Assembly: GCA_964618955.1 (NCBI GenBank)
Contig: CAZUBO010000004.1
Span: 1 to 64,000 of the forward strand
From: JAKLIH01 sp964618955
GTDB taxonomy: Bacteria; Patescibacteriota; Minisyncoccia; UBA6257; JAKLIH01
DNA: 64,000 nucleotides
Direction of reading: 5' to 3'
Part shown: positions 40,966 to 50,809 of the stretch, in pieces
How positions within the stretch are numbered: the stretch's first letter is position 1
Layout: each line of letters opens with the position of its first letter
Position numbers and translations under genes: made by a program
Notes under the pieces: model-generated
Databases searched by the model: none
Seen by the model: only the letters and a program-made list of their open reading frames with translations
What the model was told of the DNA's origin: nothing

Positions 40966-42183
40966 ATGAAAGACAAAAAAGATTTTAAAACTTCAATTCC
41001 AATATATTTTGATTATGCCGCTTCGACTCCAATTGATCCTCTGGTTATAAAATCTATGTTACCAGTTCTTGAAAAAGATTTTGCTAATACCATGTCTATT
41101 CATAGCTTAGGTCAAGCTTCCAAAGATATTTTAGAAAAAACTCGTGATTTTTTTGCCAAAATACTAAAAGTTAATTCCGGAGAATTAATTTTTACTGGTT
41201 CAGCTACTGAATCTAATAATTTAATTATCAAGGGTATTGCTTATGGCAATAAAAACCATGGTAGCCATATAATTGTTTCTAGTATTGAACATCATTGTGT
41301 TTTAAACAGCGCTAAATGATTAGAAAAGAAGGGTTATCGCGTAAGCTACTTATCAGTCGACAAGAATGGTATTGTTGATCTTGAAGAATTAAAATCTTTA
41401 ATTCAAGATGATACTGTTTTAATTTCCGTTATGCATGTTAATAACGAAACTGGAGTTATCGAACCCGTTGAAAAGATTGGTAAGATTGTAACTGAAGTTA
41501 GAGCTGATAGAACCAATCGTCACATTGATTGTCCAATATATTTTCATACTGATGCTTCTCAAAGTTTTGGAAAAATTGATGTCAATATTCCAAAAATCAA
41601 TTGTGATTTGTTAACTCTAAGTTCCCATAAGATCTATGGCCCTAAAGGCGCTAGTATTGCTTTTGTCAAGAAGGGAACCAAAATCTCTCCTTTGCTCCAT
41701 GGTGGTGGTCAAGAATTTGGTTTTAGGTCTAGTACTGTTAATACTCCAGCTATTGTTGGTTTTGCTAAAGCCGCCGAGATTGCTTTGAAAAGACAAAAAC
41801 AAGATTATCAAAAAGCTATGAAGTTAAAAACCAAAATTGTTAAAACTTTAACTTCAAAATTAACTCATTGCTATTTAAACGGAACACTTGATACTCAAGT
41901 TCCTAATATATTAAGCATGCGTTTTGACTACATTGAAGGGGAGTCTTTAGTCTATCTATTGGATACAAATAACATCTGTGCTTCATCAGCTTCAGCTTGT
42001 GCCAGCTTATCATTAGCGCCATCTCATGTTTTAATTGCTATGGGATTACGTCCTGAACAAGCTCATGGTACTATTCGTTTATCCATTGGTCGTTTTACCT
42101 CTAATGAAGAAGTTAATTACCTATTAAAAGTTTTGCCAGATATTGTTTCAAAACTTCGTAATATATCACCTTTTAAATCTTAA
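40966..42183 (+). CDS. iscS: Cysteine desulfurase (NifS/IscS family)
   Basis: 405 residues, PLP-dependent class V aminotransferase fold that takes sulfur from Cys for Fe-S clusters and thiolated tRNA. Motifs: YFDYAASTPIDP at the N-terminus, ATESNNLIIKG, HHCVLNSAK, HTDASQSFGKI, PLP lysine in LSSHKIYGPKG (near 221), RSSTVNTPAIVGFA, and the catalytic Cys loop ASSASACASLSL (near 345). One TGA (AKWLEKKG). Starts 20 bases after rpoC, immediately before the NifU-like scaffold gene: a two-gene Fe-S assembly unit. Confidence 0.95.
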
Positions 42184-42187
42184 ATCT

Positions 42188-42688
42188 ATGCAATATTCAA
42201 AAAAAGTCTTACAAATATTTCAAAATCCTGAAAACTACGGTAAATTAAAAAATGCTGATGGGATTGGTAAAGCTGGAAATGTTGTTTGTGGTGATGTTAT
42301 GGCTATATATATCAAAGTTGAAAAAAACAAATTAAAAAAAGATGTCATTAGTGATATTAAATTTGAAACTTTTGGTTGTGTTGCGGCTATTGCTACGTCT
42401 TCAATTGTTACTACCTTAGCTAAAGGGAAGACCTTAGAAGCTGCTTTAAAGATAGGTAGAGAGGATGTTATTAAAGACTTAAATGGCTTACCACCTACCA
42501 AAGTTCATTGCTCTCTTTTATCAACTGATGCTCTATTTATGGCTATTTTTGACTTCTATCAAAAGCATGATCCCAAGAAGATTACCAAGACTTTAATGGC
42601 TCGTCATGAAAAGATTGAACAAGAACAATCTGAAATTAAAAAAAGATACAAAACTTGGGTCAATGAAGAAGAAAAAATGTTAAAATAA
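42188..42688 (+). CDS. iscU: Fe-S cluster scaffold (NifU N-terminal/IscU type)
   Basis: 166 residues from the ATG at 42188, 4 bases after iscS. Three cluster-binding Cys in family positions: NVVCGDVMAIYI, TFGCVAAIATSS and KVHCSLLSTDAL, with the N-terminal NPENYGKLKNADG. A Lys/Glu-rich C-terminal helix of about 35 residues (KKITKTLMARHEKIEQEQSEIKKRYKTW) extends beyond the usual end. The desulfurase passes sulfur to this scaffold. Confidence 0.93.
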   Translation: MQYSKKVLQIFQNPENYGKLKNADGIGKAGNVVCGDVMAIYIKVEKNKLKKDVISDIKFETFGCVAAIATSSIVTTLAKGKTLEAALKIGREDVIKDLNGLPPTKVHCSLLSTDALFMAIFDFYQKHDPKKITKTLMARHEKIEQEQSEIKKRYKTWVNEEEKMLK

Positions 42689-42715
42689 AATTAATAAAAA
42701 TATTAAAAATACAAT

Positions 42716-43255
42716 ATGTTTGGATATATCATTATCATTGGTTTGCTTTTAATTATTGCTTCAATTTTCAACAAATTGATTCGTGCTAAGAATCAAGTTG
42801 AAGAAGCTTCGGCTGACATCAATGTTCAGTTGAAAAGACGTTTTGATTTAATTCCTAACTTAGTTGAGACTGTTAAGGGATATATGAATCACGAAAAAGA
42901 AGTTTTAGAGAAGATAACACAGCTTCGTTCTCAAGCTTTATCAACCAAAGATTTTAAAGAAAGTGATAAGATTAATTCCGAAATTTCTAAAAATATCAGT
43001 AATATAGTAGTCGCTTTTGAAAACTATCCAGATTTAAAAGCTAATACTAACTTCTTATCATTACAAACTGAATTAGTTGATACTGAAAACAAGATTCAAT
43101 CTGCTCGTCGTTTTTACAACAACGTAGCCAAAGATTACAATATTTTAATTGAATCTATTCCAACAAATTTCTTTGCTAAGATTTTTAATCATGTAAAGAA
43201 GCCTTTATTAGAGATTTCTGTTCAGGAATCTCAAAATGTTGCTGTAAAATTCTAA
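42716..43255 (+). CDS. lemA: LemA family protein
   Basis: 179 residues. N-terminal membrane helix (GYIIIIGLLLIIASIFNKL), then the LemA helical bundle with RAKNQVEEASADINVQLKRRFDLIPNLVETVKGYMNHEKEVLEKITQLR and the ARRFYNNVAKDYNILIESIPTNFFAK signature. LemA proteins are commonly encoded next to HtpX-like M48 peptidases, exactly as here (3 bases to the next ATG), suggesting joint envelope quality control. No Trp. Confidence 0.95.
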   Translation: MFGYIIIIGLLLIIASIFNKLIRAKNQVEEASADINVQLKRRFDLIPNLVETVKGYMNHEKEVLEKITQLRSQALSTKDFKESDKINSEISKNISNIVVAFENYPDLKANTNFLSLQTELVDTENKIQSARRFYNNVAKDYNILIESIPTNFFAKIFNHVKKPLLEISVQESQNVAVKF

Positions 43256-43258
43256 CTT

Positions 43259-44155
43259 ATGAATCTTTACACTAATGTTTCTAAAAACATCACCAAAACT
43301 TATCTACTACTTTTTGTTTTTGTAGTTCTTTTTGGTGTTTTTGGATATTTTATCTCATTGTATTTCAAAAACAATGCTTTTGTTTTTATCGCTTTAGCTT
43401 ATGCTATTATCTCTTCTTTTATTGGTTATTGATTTTCTGATAGAATTATCTTATCAATGTCTAATGCTAAATTAATAGAACATAACGATAATGTTGAATT
43501 GTATCATATTGTTGAGAATCTTTGTATTACTAGTGGCTTACCAACTCCTAAGATATATTTAATTAAAGATCAATCTCCCAATGCTTTTGCTACTGGTCGT
43601 AATCCTAAAAATGCGATAGTTTGTGTGACTTCCAGCCTATTAAAAATATTAAACAAATCTGAATTAGAAGCCGTTATCGCTCATGAGCTATCTCATATTA
43701 AGAATTATGACATTCTAATTGCTAGTTTAGTTGTTGTTTTGGCTTCAGCTATCACTTTGTTATCTAATATCGTTTTGCGTATGGGGAATTGAAACAAGAA
43801 TTCCAGAGATGACAAAGAAGGCTACGCTTCTATGCTTATGTTAATTGCTTTTATTAGTATTGCTATTCTATCACCAATTGTTGCAACTTTAATTCAGTTA
43901 GCAATATCTCGTAAAAGGGAATTCATGGCTGATTCAAGTTCAGCTTTAATTACTCGCTATCCTGAAGGCTTAATTTCAGCTTTAGAAAAGATATCTAGCA
44001 ATCCAATCCCAATGAAAAAAATAAATGACTATACTCGTAATTTATACATTTCTGATCCTGCTAAAGAAAAAGTAACTTGGTTCAATAAGCTTTGACTAAC
44101 TCATCCGCCAATTAGTGAAAGAATCAATGCTTTAAAACAAATTGAAATTAAATAA
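43259..44155 (+). CDS. htpX: HtpX-like M48 membrane zinc peptidase
   Basis: 298 residues with three TGA Trp codons. Two N-terminal TM helices, then PTPKIYLIKDQSPNAFATGRNP, zinc motif AHELSHIKNYD (near 139), two more TM helices and the third-ligand region SRKREFMADSSSALI, ending with LTHPPISERI. All are HtpX family features; it degrades misfolded membrane proteins. Coupled to lemA by a 3-base gap and followed by a terminator. Confidence 0.95.
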
Positions 44156-44161
44156 TATAAA

Positions 44162-44190
44162 AACATCGTAATTACTTACGATGTTTTTTG
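44162..44190 (+). terminator. Intrinsic terminator after htpX
   Basis: AAACATCGTA pairs with TACGATGTTT around a 6-base loop, then T-run. Ends the rpoB-htpX group or at least lemA-htpX. Confidence 0.88.
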
Positions 44191-44205
44191 ATTGTAAAAT
44201 TAATT

Positions 44206-44407
44206 CATTCAGGAAACAGACTCATGGATCGAACATCCCGCTGCTTCCTGAATGTTGGGTCACTGCTAATGCCGATCAAAACCTTCGGCTAGAAGTGTTA
44301 CTCCCCGCTTTCGTCTGAATGCTTGAGATTTTCGGAGTAAACTCTAAACCCCGGATCTCCGGTATGCTTTAAAAATCGCATTAAGATTACCTCCTTTTTC
44401 TAAGATT
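44206..44407 (-). ncRNA. Structured minus-strand transcript with a micro-ORF
   Basis: Occupies the only gene-poor gap over 300 bases. On the minus strand three stem-loops follow one another: TTACTCC/GGAGTAA (44298-44340), a long stem CACT.CTA.GCCGA/TCGGC.TAG.AGTG (44261-44297), and a terminator-like CATTCAGGAAGCAG/CTGTTTCCTGAATG (about 44206-44254). It is GC-richer than the surroundings. Partial resemblance to the SRP-RNA GGAAGCAGC motif is not backed by the SRP fold. No known family was assigned by eye. Confidence 0.5.
44298..44381 (-). CDS. SD-led micro-ORF, 27 aa
   Basis: On the minus strand an AAGGAGGT (44389-44396) stands 7 bases before ATG (44381). The frame codes 27 residues starting MRFLKHTGDPGFRVYSEN and ending SDESGE, then TAA. 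Such an SD is absent from nearly all other genes in the window but typical of the island at 13.3-14.9 kb. The 11-base AGGTAATCTTA occurs twice just before the ATG. The peptide is charged, without a membrane segment. It may be a leader peptide whose stop codon lies in the following stem. Confidence 0.4.
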   Translation of the reverse strand: MRFLKHTGDPGFRVYSENLKHSDESGE

Positions 44408-44413
44408 ACCTTT

Positions 44414-44442
44414 AATTTACTATATATTTCTTTTAAAATCAA
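44414..44442 (-). promoter_or_regulatory. Candidate minus-strand promoter of the micro-ORF
   Basis: TTGATT (44442-44437) and TAAATT (44419-44414), 17-base spacer on the minus strand, about 33 bases before the micro-ORF ATG. Confidence 0.4.
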
Positions 44443-44527
44443 CCCCCTGTAACATTAATAACTTTTTTACGTCTTCATAAGTGGCAGGGAGACTTGCTAT
44501 TTTTATACTTAAAAAATAAAAATAAAT

Positions 44528-46360
44528 ATGGAAGAAGATAATGATGAGAAAAAAGAACGACAAAAGCTCAATTGAAATTCAATCAAATCAGTATTTCAAA
44601 ACAGCATTCGAATAAACAAAGTTACTTGAAAAGAGCATTGTTCTCTTGTCATTTTCAATTTTATTGCTATTATTCTTACTTCTTCAATTCCATTCATTCA
44701 AGCTAGATTGAATGGTAGTTTAATTGATCTTTTAATTAATTTTACCAAAACTAATATTTTAGCCATTAATTTTGGTTTCATTTTGGCTGGCTATATTCTT
44801 ATTAATTTTGTTTCTTTGTTTGCTCGTTCAACCGAAGATTATGTAACTTATTTATTCTATAAATTTTTTGAAGAGACCTATAGCTTAATGATCATTAAAA
44901 AGAAAGGGGAATTAGATATTGCTACTCATGAGAAGCCAAATTTCAATAATTTTGCAAACAAAATTGACGAAATTGGCGTTTGACATATTCAGAATTTCTC
45001 TGATCGTCAGTTCTATATTCTTCAAAATTTAATTAGAATTATTATCGCTTCTGTTATTGTATTTAAAATCAGATGATGATTACTTATTGTAATCTTTGTG
45101 GGTAATATTCCAAATATTCTAAAAGAAGTTAAATATGGTCAAAGAATTTGAAGCATCTGAGATGCTGATTCAGAACTTCGACGTAAATTTACCGAATATC
45201 GCAATTACTTTACTAGTATTACTAATTTATCTGAAATTAAATTACACGGTTCTGTTAATTTCTTTTATTCTCGAATTAAAGATTTATTAACCCAATTCCA
45301 ACGTAAATTAAAAATTGAAGAAAAAAGAAAGTATTTTTCTAGTTTGTTATCTGATAGTTTCTCACAAATTACAATTTCTTTTGTAACTATCTATTTTATT
45401 TTCGAAGTTATTCATGGCCATATTTCTATTGGTAATTTAACGTTTTTGTTAATTTCTATCAGTAATTTCCATGTTTCTTTTGGTGAATTATTCATGTTTG
45501 TCGGCAGACAATATCAAGACAATTTGTTTATCAATGATTTCTTTAAATTATTAGATACTAAGTCTGAGTTAGATTTTAAACAAGATAGCAAAACTGAAAT
45601 TTCCAAGAATCCAAAAATTGAATACCAAAATGTTTGATTTAAATATCCTGGAACTGATAACTATATCTTAAAAAATTTTAGTCTAACAATTAATTCTGGC
45701 GAGAAGATTGCTATTATCGGTGTTAACGGTGCCGGTAAAACTACATTAATCAAATTACTTTGTCGTTTCTATGATCCTACCAAAGGCAAAATTCTAATTG
45801 ATGGTATTAATCTCAAAGATTTAAACATTGATACTTGATTAGATAATTTAAGTATCTTATCTCAAGAATTTATCAAATATTCTTTATTAACCAAAGAAGC
45901 TATCGGCGTATCTGATATTCAAAAGAATTTTGATATCGATACTATTATTGATGCCGCTAAGAGCAGTGAAGCTGATCAATTCATTAATACTTGAGAATCA
46001 AAATATGACCAAATGCTAGGTAAGGTCTATAAAGACGGTAAAGAATTGTCCATTGGTCAATGACAAAAAATGGCTTTAGCCCGTATATTCTATCGAAATC
46101 GTCCTATAATGGTATTAGATGAACCAACGGCTTCTATTGATGCTGAAGCCGAACAGCACATCTTTAAGCGCCTTACAGAGCTTTCTAAGACTACTACAGC
46201 TATCTTAATATCCCATAGATTCTCTACCGTTAGACATGCTGATAAGATTTGCGTCATTGAAGACGGTATCTTATCTGAATATGGTACCCATAACGAATTA
46301 ATGCATCTTCAGGGTACATATGCTCGATTATTCAACCTTCAAGCTGAAGGATATAAATAG
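44528..46360 (+). CDS. ABC exporter half-transporter (first of pair)
   Basis: 610 residues, unbroken only with TGA as Trp (about 13 TGA). The six-helix exporter domain (residues about 30-330) is followed by an ATPase domain: Walker A GVNGAGKTTLIK (near 397), signature LSIGQWQKMALAR with Ile/Trp variation from LSGGQ, Walker B IMVLDEPTASID, and the H-loop ISHRFSTVRHAD. It probably forms a heterodimer with the next gene. The C motif LSIGQ suggests an asymmetric ATPase site. Substrate (lipid, peptide or drug) is not deducible. Confidence 0.92.
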
Positions 46361-46430
46361 TCAAATTTAAAAAATTAAAACTTGCAATTAAATTATTTTA
46401 AAAAATAATTACATTTTAAACTCCTCAAAA

Positions 46431-48176
46431 ATGAAAAATATTAAAAAATACTATGTTGCTTTCATCAAAAATTACAAAAAATTGTTTTCACTTTTTATCA
46501 TTTTTGTGATTCTTGTTTGAACTTTAACTGCTATAAATCCAATATTCTATAAACTCTTTACTAATAACATCCTAGCAAAGAATTGAGTTGCATTAATTCA
46601 ATTACTTTTTGTCTTTGCGGTGTTTAACATCTTAACTAATCTTTTTGATGTTCTTACTTGAAGAACCCAGGGATTGTTAATCATTAAATTAAAAAGAGAT
46701 TTACAATTAAAAGTTTTTAATAAACTTCAAGAACTAGATATGTCATACCATATCTCTCGAAGTACTGGATCAACTATCAGTATTATTAAACGTGGTGATT
46801 CGGCTGCTGAATTAGCTTTTGTTTTATTCCATACTTTTCTTGGTGGTCCACTCTTAAGCTTTGCAATTGCTTTTGTAATTCTTTTACAAGTTAGTCATAC
46901 TATCGCTTTAATTGTTTTTATCTTCTCGATTATCTATGTTATTGTTACTAAGCTTCTACTAGAACACAATTTCAAATGCCGTCGTATATTCCATGAAGAC
47001 GAAGACAAAGTCAATGGTAAAGTTGCTGATAACTTAATGAATTTAGTAACTGTCAAACACTTTGCTAAAGAAGAATGAGAATCAGATAGACTATCAAATC
47101 TTTTTAAGCCTTGATATGCTAGCTTTACTAATTATGACAAAAGCTTTAGATGATTAGGTTTTATTACAGATATTATTCAAACTTTAAATATCATTACTGT
47201 ACTTTTCGTTTGTTTTGTTTTGTTCCGAAAAGGCAGTATTACTCCTGGCGACTTTATCTTAGTCTTTTCATTAATTTCTCAATTGAATCGAGAATTAAGT
47301 CGCTTCATATACAACTACCGAGAATTCAATAAATCTTTAGTTGATATTGAAAAGTATGTTGGCATTCTAAATGAACAGCCTTTAATCAAAGATCCTGAAT
47401 ACGGGCACGATACTTCAAACATTACTACTCAGATTGATATCAAGAATGTTACTTTCAATTATCCAAGTAATACTAATAAAATCTTTGAAAACTTGAATTT
47501 ATCAATAAAGCCTAATGAAAAAGTTGCTTTAGTTGGAAAGTCTGGAGCTGGTAAGACTTCGTTAGTGACTTTGCTATTACGCTTCTATGATGTTATTGAT
47601 GGCGGTATCTTCATTGATGGTATTAATATCAAAAATTTTACAAAACATGATTTACGATCTTTGTTTGGTACTGTACCTCAAGACCCCATCATGTTCAACG
47701 ATACTATTAGATACAATCTTTGCTATGGTAAGCCTGAAGCTACCAACAAAGAAGTTATTGAAGCTTGTAAGACTGCTAATATCTATGATTTTATTGAATC
47801 ACTACCTGAGAAATTCAATACTCAAGTTGGTGAACGCGGTATAAAACTCTCTGGTGGTCAAAAACAACGTCTAGCTATAGCTCGAGTTGTATTGTCCAAT
47901 CCTAAAGTCATCATCTTTGACGAAGCTACTTCTCAATTAGATTCTGAATCGGAAAGAGAAATACAAGATGCTTTCTGAAAGATTAATAAAGACAAAACTA
48001 CAATCATCATTGCTCATCGTCTTTCAACTATCATTAAAGCTGATCGAATTATCGTCTTTGAGAATGGTAAGATTGTTGAATCAGGTACCCATGAAGAATT
48101 ATTAAAAAATATCAATGGTACGTATAATAAACTTTGAAAAATTCAATCTAGCAATATCGCTGATTTAATTAGCTAA
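46431..48176 (+). CDS. ABC exporter half-transporter (second of pair)
   Basis: 581 residues with about ten TGA Trp codons. Six TM helices (for example LFSLFIIFVILVWTLTAI), then the ATPase: Walker A GKSGAGKTS (near 368), Q-loop VPQDPIMFNDTIRYNL, canonical LSGGQKQRLAIAR, Walker B VIIFDEATSQLDSES, H-loop IAHRLSTIIKAD. It follows the first half-transporter by 70 bases. It has the canonical signature while the partner has LSIGQW, as in heterodimeric exporters. Ends before a hairpin at 48180. Confidence 0.93.
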
Positions 48177-48179
48177 AAT

Positions 48180-48207
48180 CCAGGTATACTTTTTTAGGTA
48201 TACCTGG
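48180..48207 (+). terminator. Hairpin after the ABC genes
   Basis: CCAGGTATAC (48180-48189) pairs with GTATACCTGG (48198-48207) around a T-rich 8-base loop. No T-run follows, so the terminator role is likely but not certain. Confidence 0.55.
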
Positions 48208-48210
48208 AAG

Positions 48211-48246
48211 CATTTGACATTTAATTTCTTTTTTCGTATACTTAAT
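48211..48246 (+). repeat. 36-bp promoter direct repeat, copy 1
   Basis: Identical to 49935-49970 over 36 bases, spanning from CATTTGACA to the -10 box and TTAAT. Copy 1 drives the S51-type peptidase gene. Confidence 0.9.
48214..48242 (+). promoter_or_regulatory. Promoter of the 48269 gene
   Basis: TTGACA (48214-48219), 17-base T-rich spacer, TATACT (48237-48242), 27 bases before the ATG. Confidence 0.75.
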
Positions 48247-48268
48247 GTATATAATTAAAAACTAAAAT

Positions 48269-48895
48269 ATGAAACAACTTTTTTTAACTTCTAGCGCTGA
48301 AATAGTTTTAGCTGATATTGTAAAACATTTACCTTTAAAACCTAATAAGTACAATTTTGCTTTTATAAATACCGCTGTTGAGACCAGAGAAGGTATACAC
48401 ACTAGCTTAATCAATGATAGAAATAAATTAATTGAATTAGGTTTTAATATTGATGAATTTTCAATTACAGGTATGAATTTTTCTGAATTAGAAGAAAAAA
48501 TGAAAAGCAAGAATGGTATTTTTCTTTGTGGTGGCAATCCACTTCATCTATTAGATCAAATGATTAAAACTGGATTTGACAAAATTTTACTAAATAGCCT
48601 TGAAAAGGGAATTATATGTATTGGTTCTAGTGCTGGATCTATGATTTTTGGCAATAATCTCTATCTTGCTAATGAGCTTGATACAAAGTCAACAGCTCCT
48701 GATTTAAAATCAAATGGTTTCAATATATTGGATCTTACTATTTTTCCTCATTGAGGTAATGATGATATGAAAGATATGTACTATAATGGTTTTGATATTT
48801 TATATAATAAAAAGAATTCTAAATTAGTTTTTTTACGAGATAATCAATATGTATATTTTAATGGTAATGATTATATAATAAATCAAGTAAATTAA
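48269..48895 (+). CDS. Peptidase S51-like (dipeptidase E family) hydrolase
   Basis: 208 residues, one TGA (FPHWGN). Family marks: MKQLFLTSSAE start, GIFLCGGNPLHLLDQM, nucleophile Ser in CIGSSAGSMIFG (near 119), LDLTIFPHWG and the C-terminal LRDNQYVYFNG. Members hydrolyse Asp-X dipeptides or cyanophycin, or are uncharacterised amidotransferase-like enzymes. Two further relatives lie at 53807 and 54000. It has its own promoter, copied before the BRO-domain gene. Confidence 0.85.
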
Positions 48896-48916
48896 ATTCT
48901 ATTCGTATATTTTATT

Positions 48917-49885
48917 ATGAATAATCCAAAAGATTTTAAAAAAGTAAAATTTCTTCATTTAGTAGATCATAATGGTACAATTTCTGGATTAATATGTCGT
49001 TTGTCTGTTTTTCCAGAACACTATGTCATCACTAGTTTTCCTAGGATAAGCCAAAACAAAATAAAGATCATAGAAAAATTATCAAAAAACACAAATATTA
49101 AATGTATTTTGCATGCTACTGGCAGTAAAAAGTATTTCTATAGCCTCAAAGATAGTTTAGCAAAACAATTCAATCATTTATATATCTTTTTGCATGTAGC
49201 GCCTAAACATTTTTTAATCAAGGGTCGTTTAAATGAATTACAATCAATAAAAAACCTTGTTAAAACCAATAACGTCAAAATTCTAATTCCATCAAAAGAA
49301 TTAATAAAAGAATATTCTTGTTATGGATTAAAGACTATTCCGATTCAATTAGGCGCGGCTTTTGATAAAAAAAGCATTAAAAACTCTAGTGTAAATAAAA
49401 AATATATTCTATCAGTTTGTACTGCCAAAGAGCCAATTTATCATTATATCAAGGGTATTGATCAATTCTCTAAGCTTATACATGATTTAAATTTAAACAA
49501 ATATGCTATTATTCTAGGGAATAGAAATAAATCATTTGAAGGAATAAAGACAAAAAAAGTTTCTCAAGATAATTTTTTAAAATACTTAAGTCAATCTAAA
49601 GTATATATACAACTCTCTCGTACAGAATCATATAATCTTTCTGCCGTTTCGGCCAAACGTTTAAAAATTCCAATAATTGTAAGTAATATTGAAGGGCATA
49701 AAGATAATATTAAATATGGTTTTAGAGTAAATACTCTAAACGAAGCAAAAAAAGCATTAAAATATATCTTGTCTAATCCTAAATCTCCAAAATTAAAAAC
49801 TATACTTGAAAATAATTATAAAGATAGTATAAAAAGGGAAACTTTAAATAATTTTAGAAATTCATTTAATAAATTTAAAAAATAA
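48917..49885 (+). CDS. Glycosyltransferase-like protein (GT-B fold)
   Basis: 322 residues, Lys-rich, no TGA. The C-terminal half has GT4-like features: YILSVCTAKEPIYHYIKGIDQF, YAIILGNRN, VYIQLSRTESYNLSAVSAKRLKIPIIVSNIEGHKDNI, the last resembling the donor-binding ExFGxxxxEAMA region. The N-terminus lacks a clear GT-B first strand Gly loop, though VDHNGTISGL may serve. It lies 21 bases after the S51 gene. Acceptor and sugar are not deducible; envelope glycan synthesis is a guess. Confidence 0.65.
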   Translation: MNNPKDFKKVKFLHLVDHNGTISGLICRLSVFPEHYVITSFPRISQNKIKIIEKLSKNTNIKCILHATGSKKYFYSLKDSLAKQFNHLYIFLHVAPKHFLIKGRLNELQSIKNLVKTNNVKILIPSKELIKEYSCYGLKTIPIQLGAAFDKKSIKNSSVNKKYILSVCTAKEPIYHYIKGIDQFSKLIHDLNLNKYAIILGNRNKSFEGIKTKKVSQDNFLKYLSQSKVYIQLSRTESYNLSAVSAKRLKIPIIVSNIEGHKDNIKYGFRVNTLNEAKKALKYILSNPKSPKLKTILENNYKDSIKRETLNNFRNSFNKFKK

Positions 49886-49934
49886 TAAATTTTCATATTA
49901 TACATTAATAGTTTTTTATCATACTTTACGCTAA

Positions 49935-49970
49935 CATTTGACATTTAATTTCTTTTTTCGTATACTTAAT
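49935..49970 (+). repeat. 36-bp promoter direct repeat, copy 2
   Basis: Exact copy of 48211-48246, about 1.7 kb downstream. Placed before the BRO/DinD-like gene. Confidence 0.9.
49938..49966 (+). promoter_or_regulatory. Promoter of the BRO/DinD-like gene
   Basis: TTGACA (49938-49943), 17-base spacer, TATACT (49961-49966), 24 bases before the ATG. Sequence duplicated from or to 48214. Confidence 0.75.
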
Positions 49971-49990
49971 ACATACTTTAAAACATAATT

Positions 49991-50806
49991 ATGAAAAAGA
50001 AAACAATCACCTTATTTGAAGGCAAAACTATTCGTCGTCATTGAGATGAGGACAAAGAGCTATGATATTTTTCTGTTGTAGATATTATTAAAATTTTAAC
50101 TAACTCCAACAGGCCTAGAAAATACTGAGATGACTTAAAAAGAAAACTTGAATTAGAGGGCGACCAACTGTCCGATAAAATCGGACAGTTGAAAATGATA
50201 GCTGAAGATGGCAAAATGAGAGAGACCGATGTCGCTGACACCGAAACTATGTTTCGTATTATCCAATCAATTCCATCTCCAAAAGCTGAGCCTTTTAAAT
50301 TATGGCTTGCCAAAGTTGGTTATGAACGCCTAGAAGAGAATGAAGATCCTGAATTATCAATAAATAGAGCTTTAAAAACATATCTTCAAAAAGGCTATAC
50401 TAGAAATTGAATTAATCAAAGATTAAAAAGTATTGAAGTTAGAAAAGATTTAACTGATGAATGAGAAAAGCGAGGAGTAAAAGAGGGATTAGAATTTGCA
50501 ATTTTAACTAATGAAATTACTGAAGCTTGAACTGGATTAACAACTAAAGAATACAAAAAATTAAAAGATCTCAAAAAAGAGAATCTTCGTGATAATATGA
50601 CCAATTTAGAATTAGTTTTAAATATGTTAGCTGAGACAGCTACTACCGAAATTTCCAAGAAAAAAGAACCTAAGAATTTTAATGAAAACAAACTCGTTGC
50701 TAGGCAAGGTGGTAGTATTGCTGGTAATGCTCGTAAAGATATTGAATCCAAAACTGGCAAAAAGATTATAATAGGCAAAAATGCTAAAAAACTTTTAAAA
50801 AACTAA
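49991..50806 (+). CDS. BRO-N/DinD-like protein
   Basis: 271 residues with six TGA Trp codons. Residues 1-110 form a BRO-N-type domain (KTITLFEGKTIRRHWDEDKELWYFSVVDIIKILT, KYWDDLKRKLELEG, QLSDKIGQLKM, DGKMRETDVADTETMFRIIQSIPSPKAEPFKLWLAKVGYERLEE). The C-terminal part resembles DNA-damage-inducible protein D (GYTRNWINQRLKSIEVRKDLTDEWEKRGVKEGLEFAILTNEI, IAGNARKDIESKTGKKI). BRO proteins bind DNA and are common on mobile elements. A perfect 12-bp inverted repeat lies inside the gene (50165-50191). Confidence 0.85.
50165..50191 (+). repeat. Perfect 12-bp inverted repeat inside the BRO/DinD-like gene
   Basis: CAACTGTCCGAT (50165-50176), loop AAA, ATCGGACAGTTG (50180-50191). It encodes QLSDKIGQL, where the two QL-containing halves mirror each other. 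Confidence 0.85.
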
Positions 50807-50809
50807 TAC

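Noticed and set aside
44206..44260. Small SRP RNA (4.5S) because of TCAGGAAGCAGC
   Set aside because: The GNRA/GGAA-capped apical helix between the two halves of the motif is missing, and the overall fold is not a single rod.
44206..44407. tmRNA with encoded tag peptide
   Set aside because: No tRNA-Ala-like acceptor/T-arm end, and the ORF ends in SDESGE rather than a hydrophobic degradation tag.
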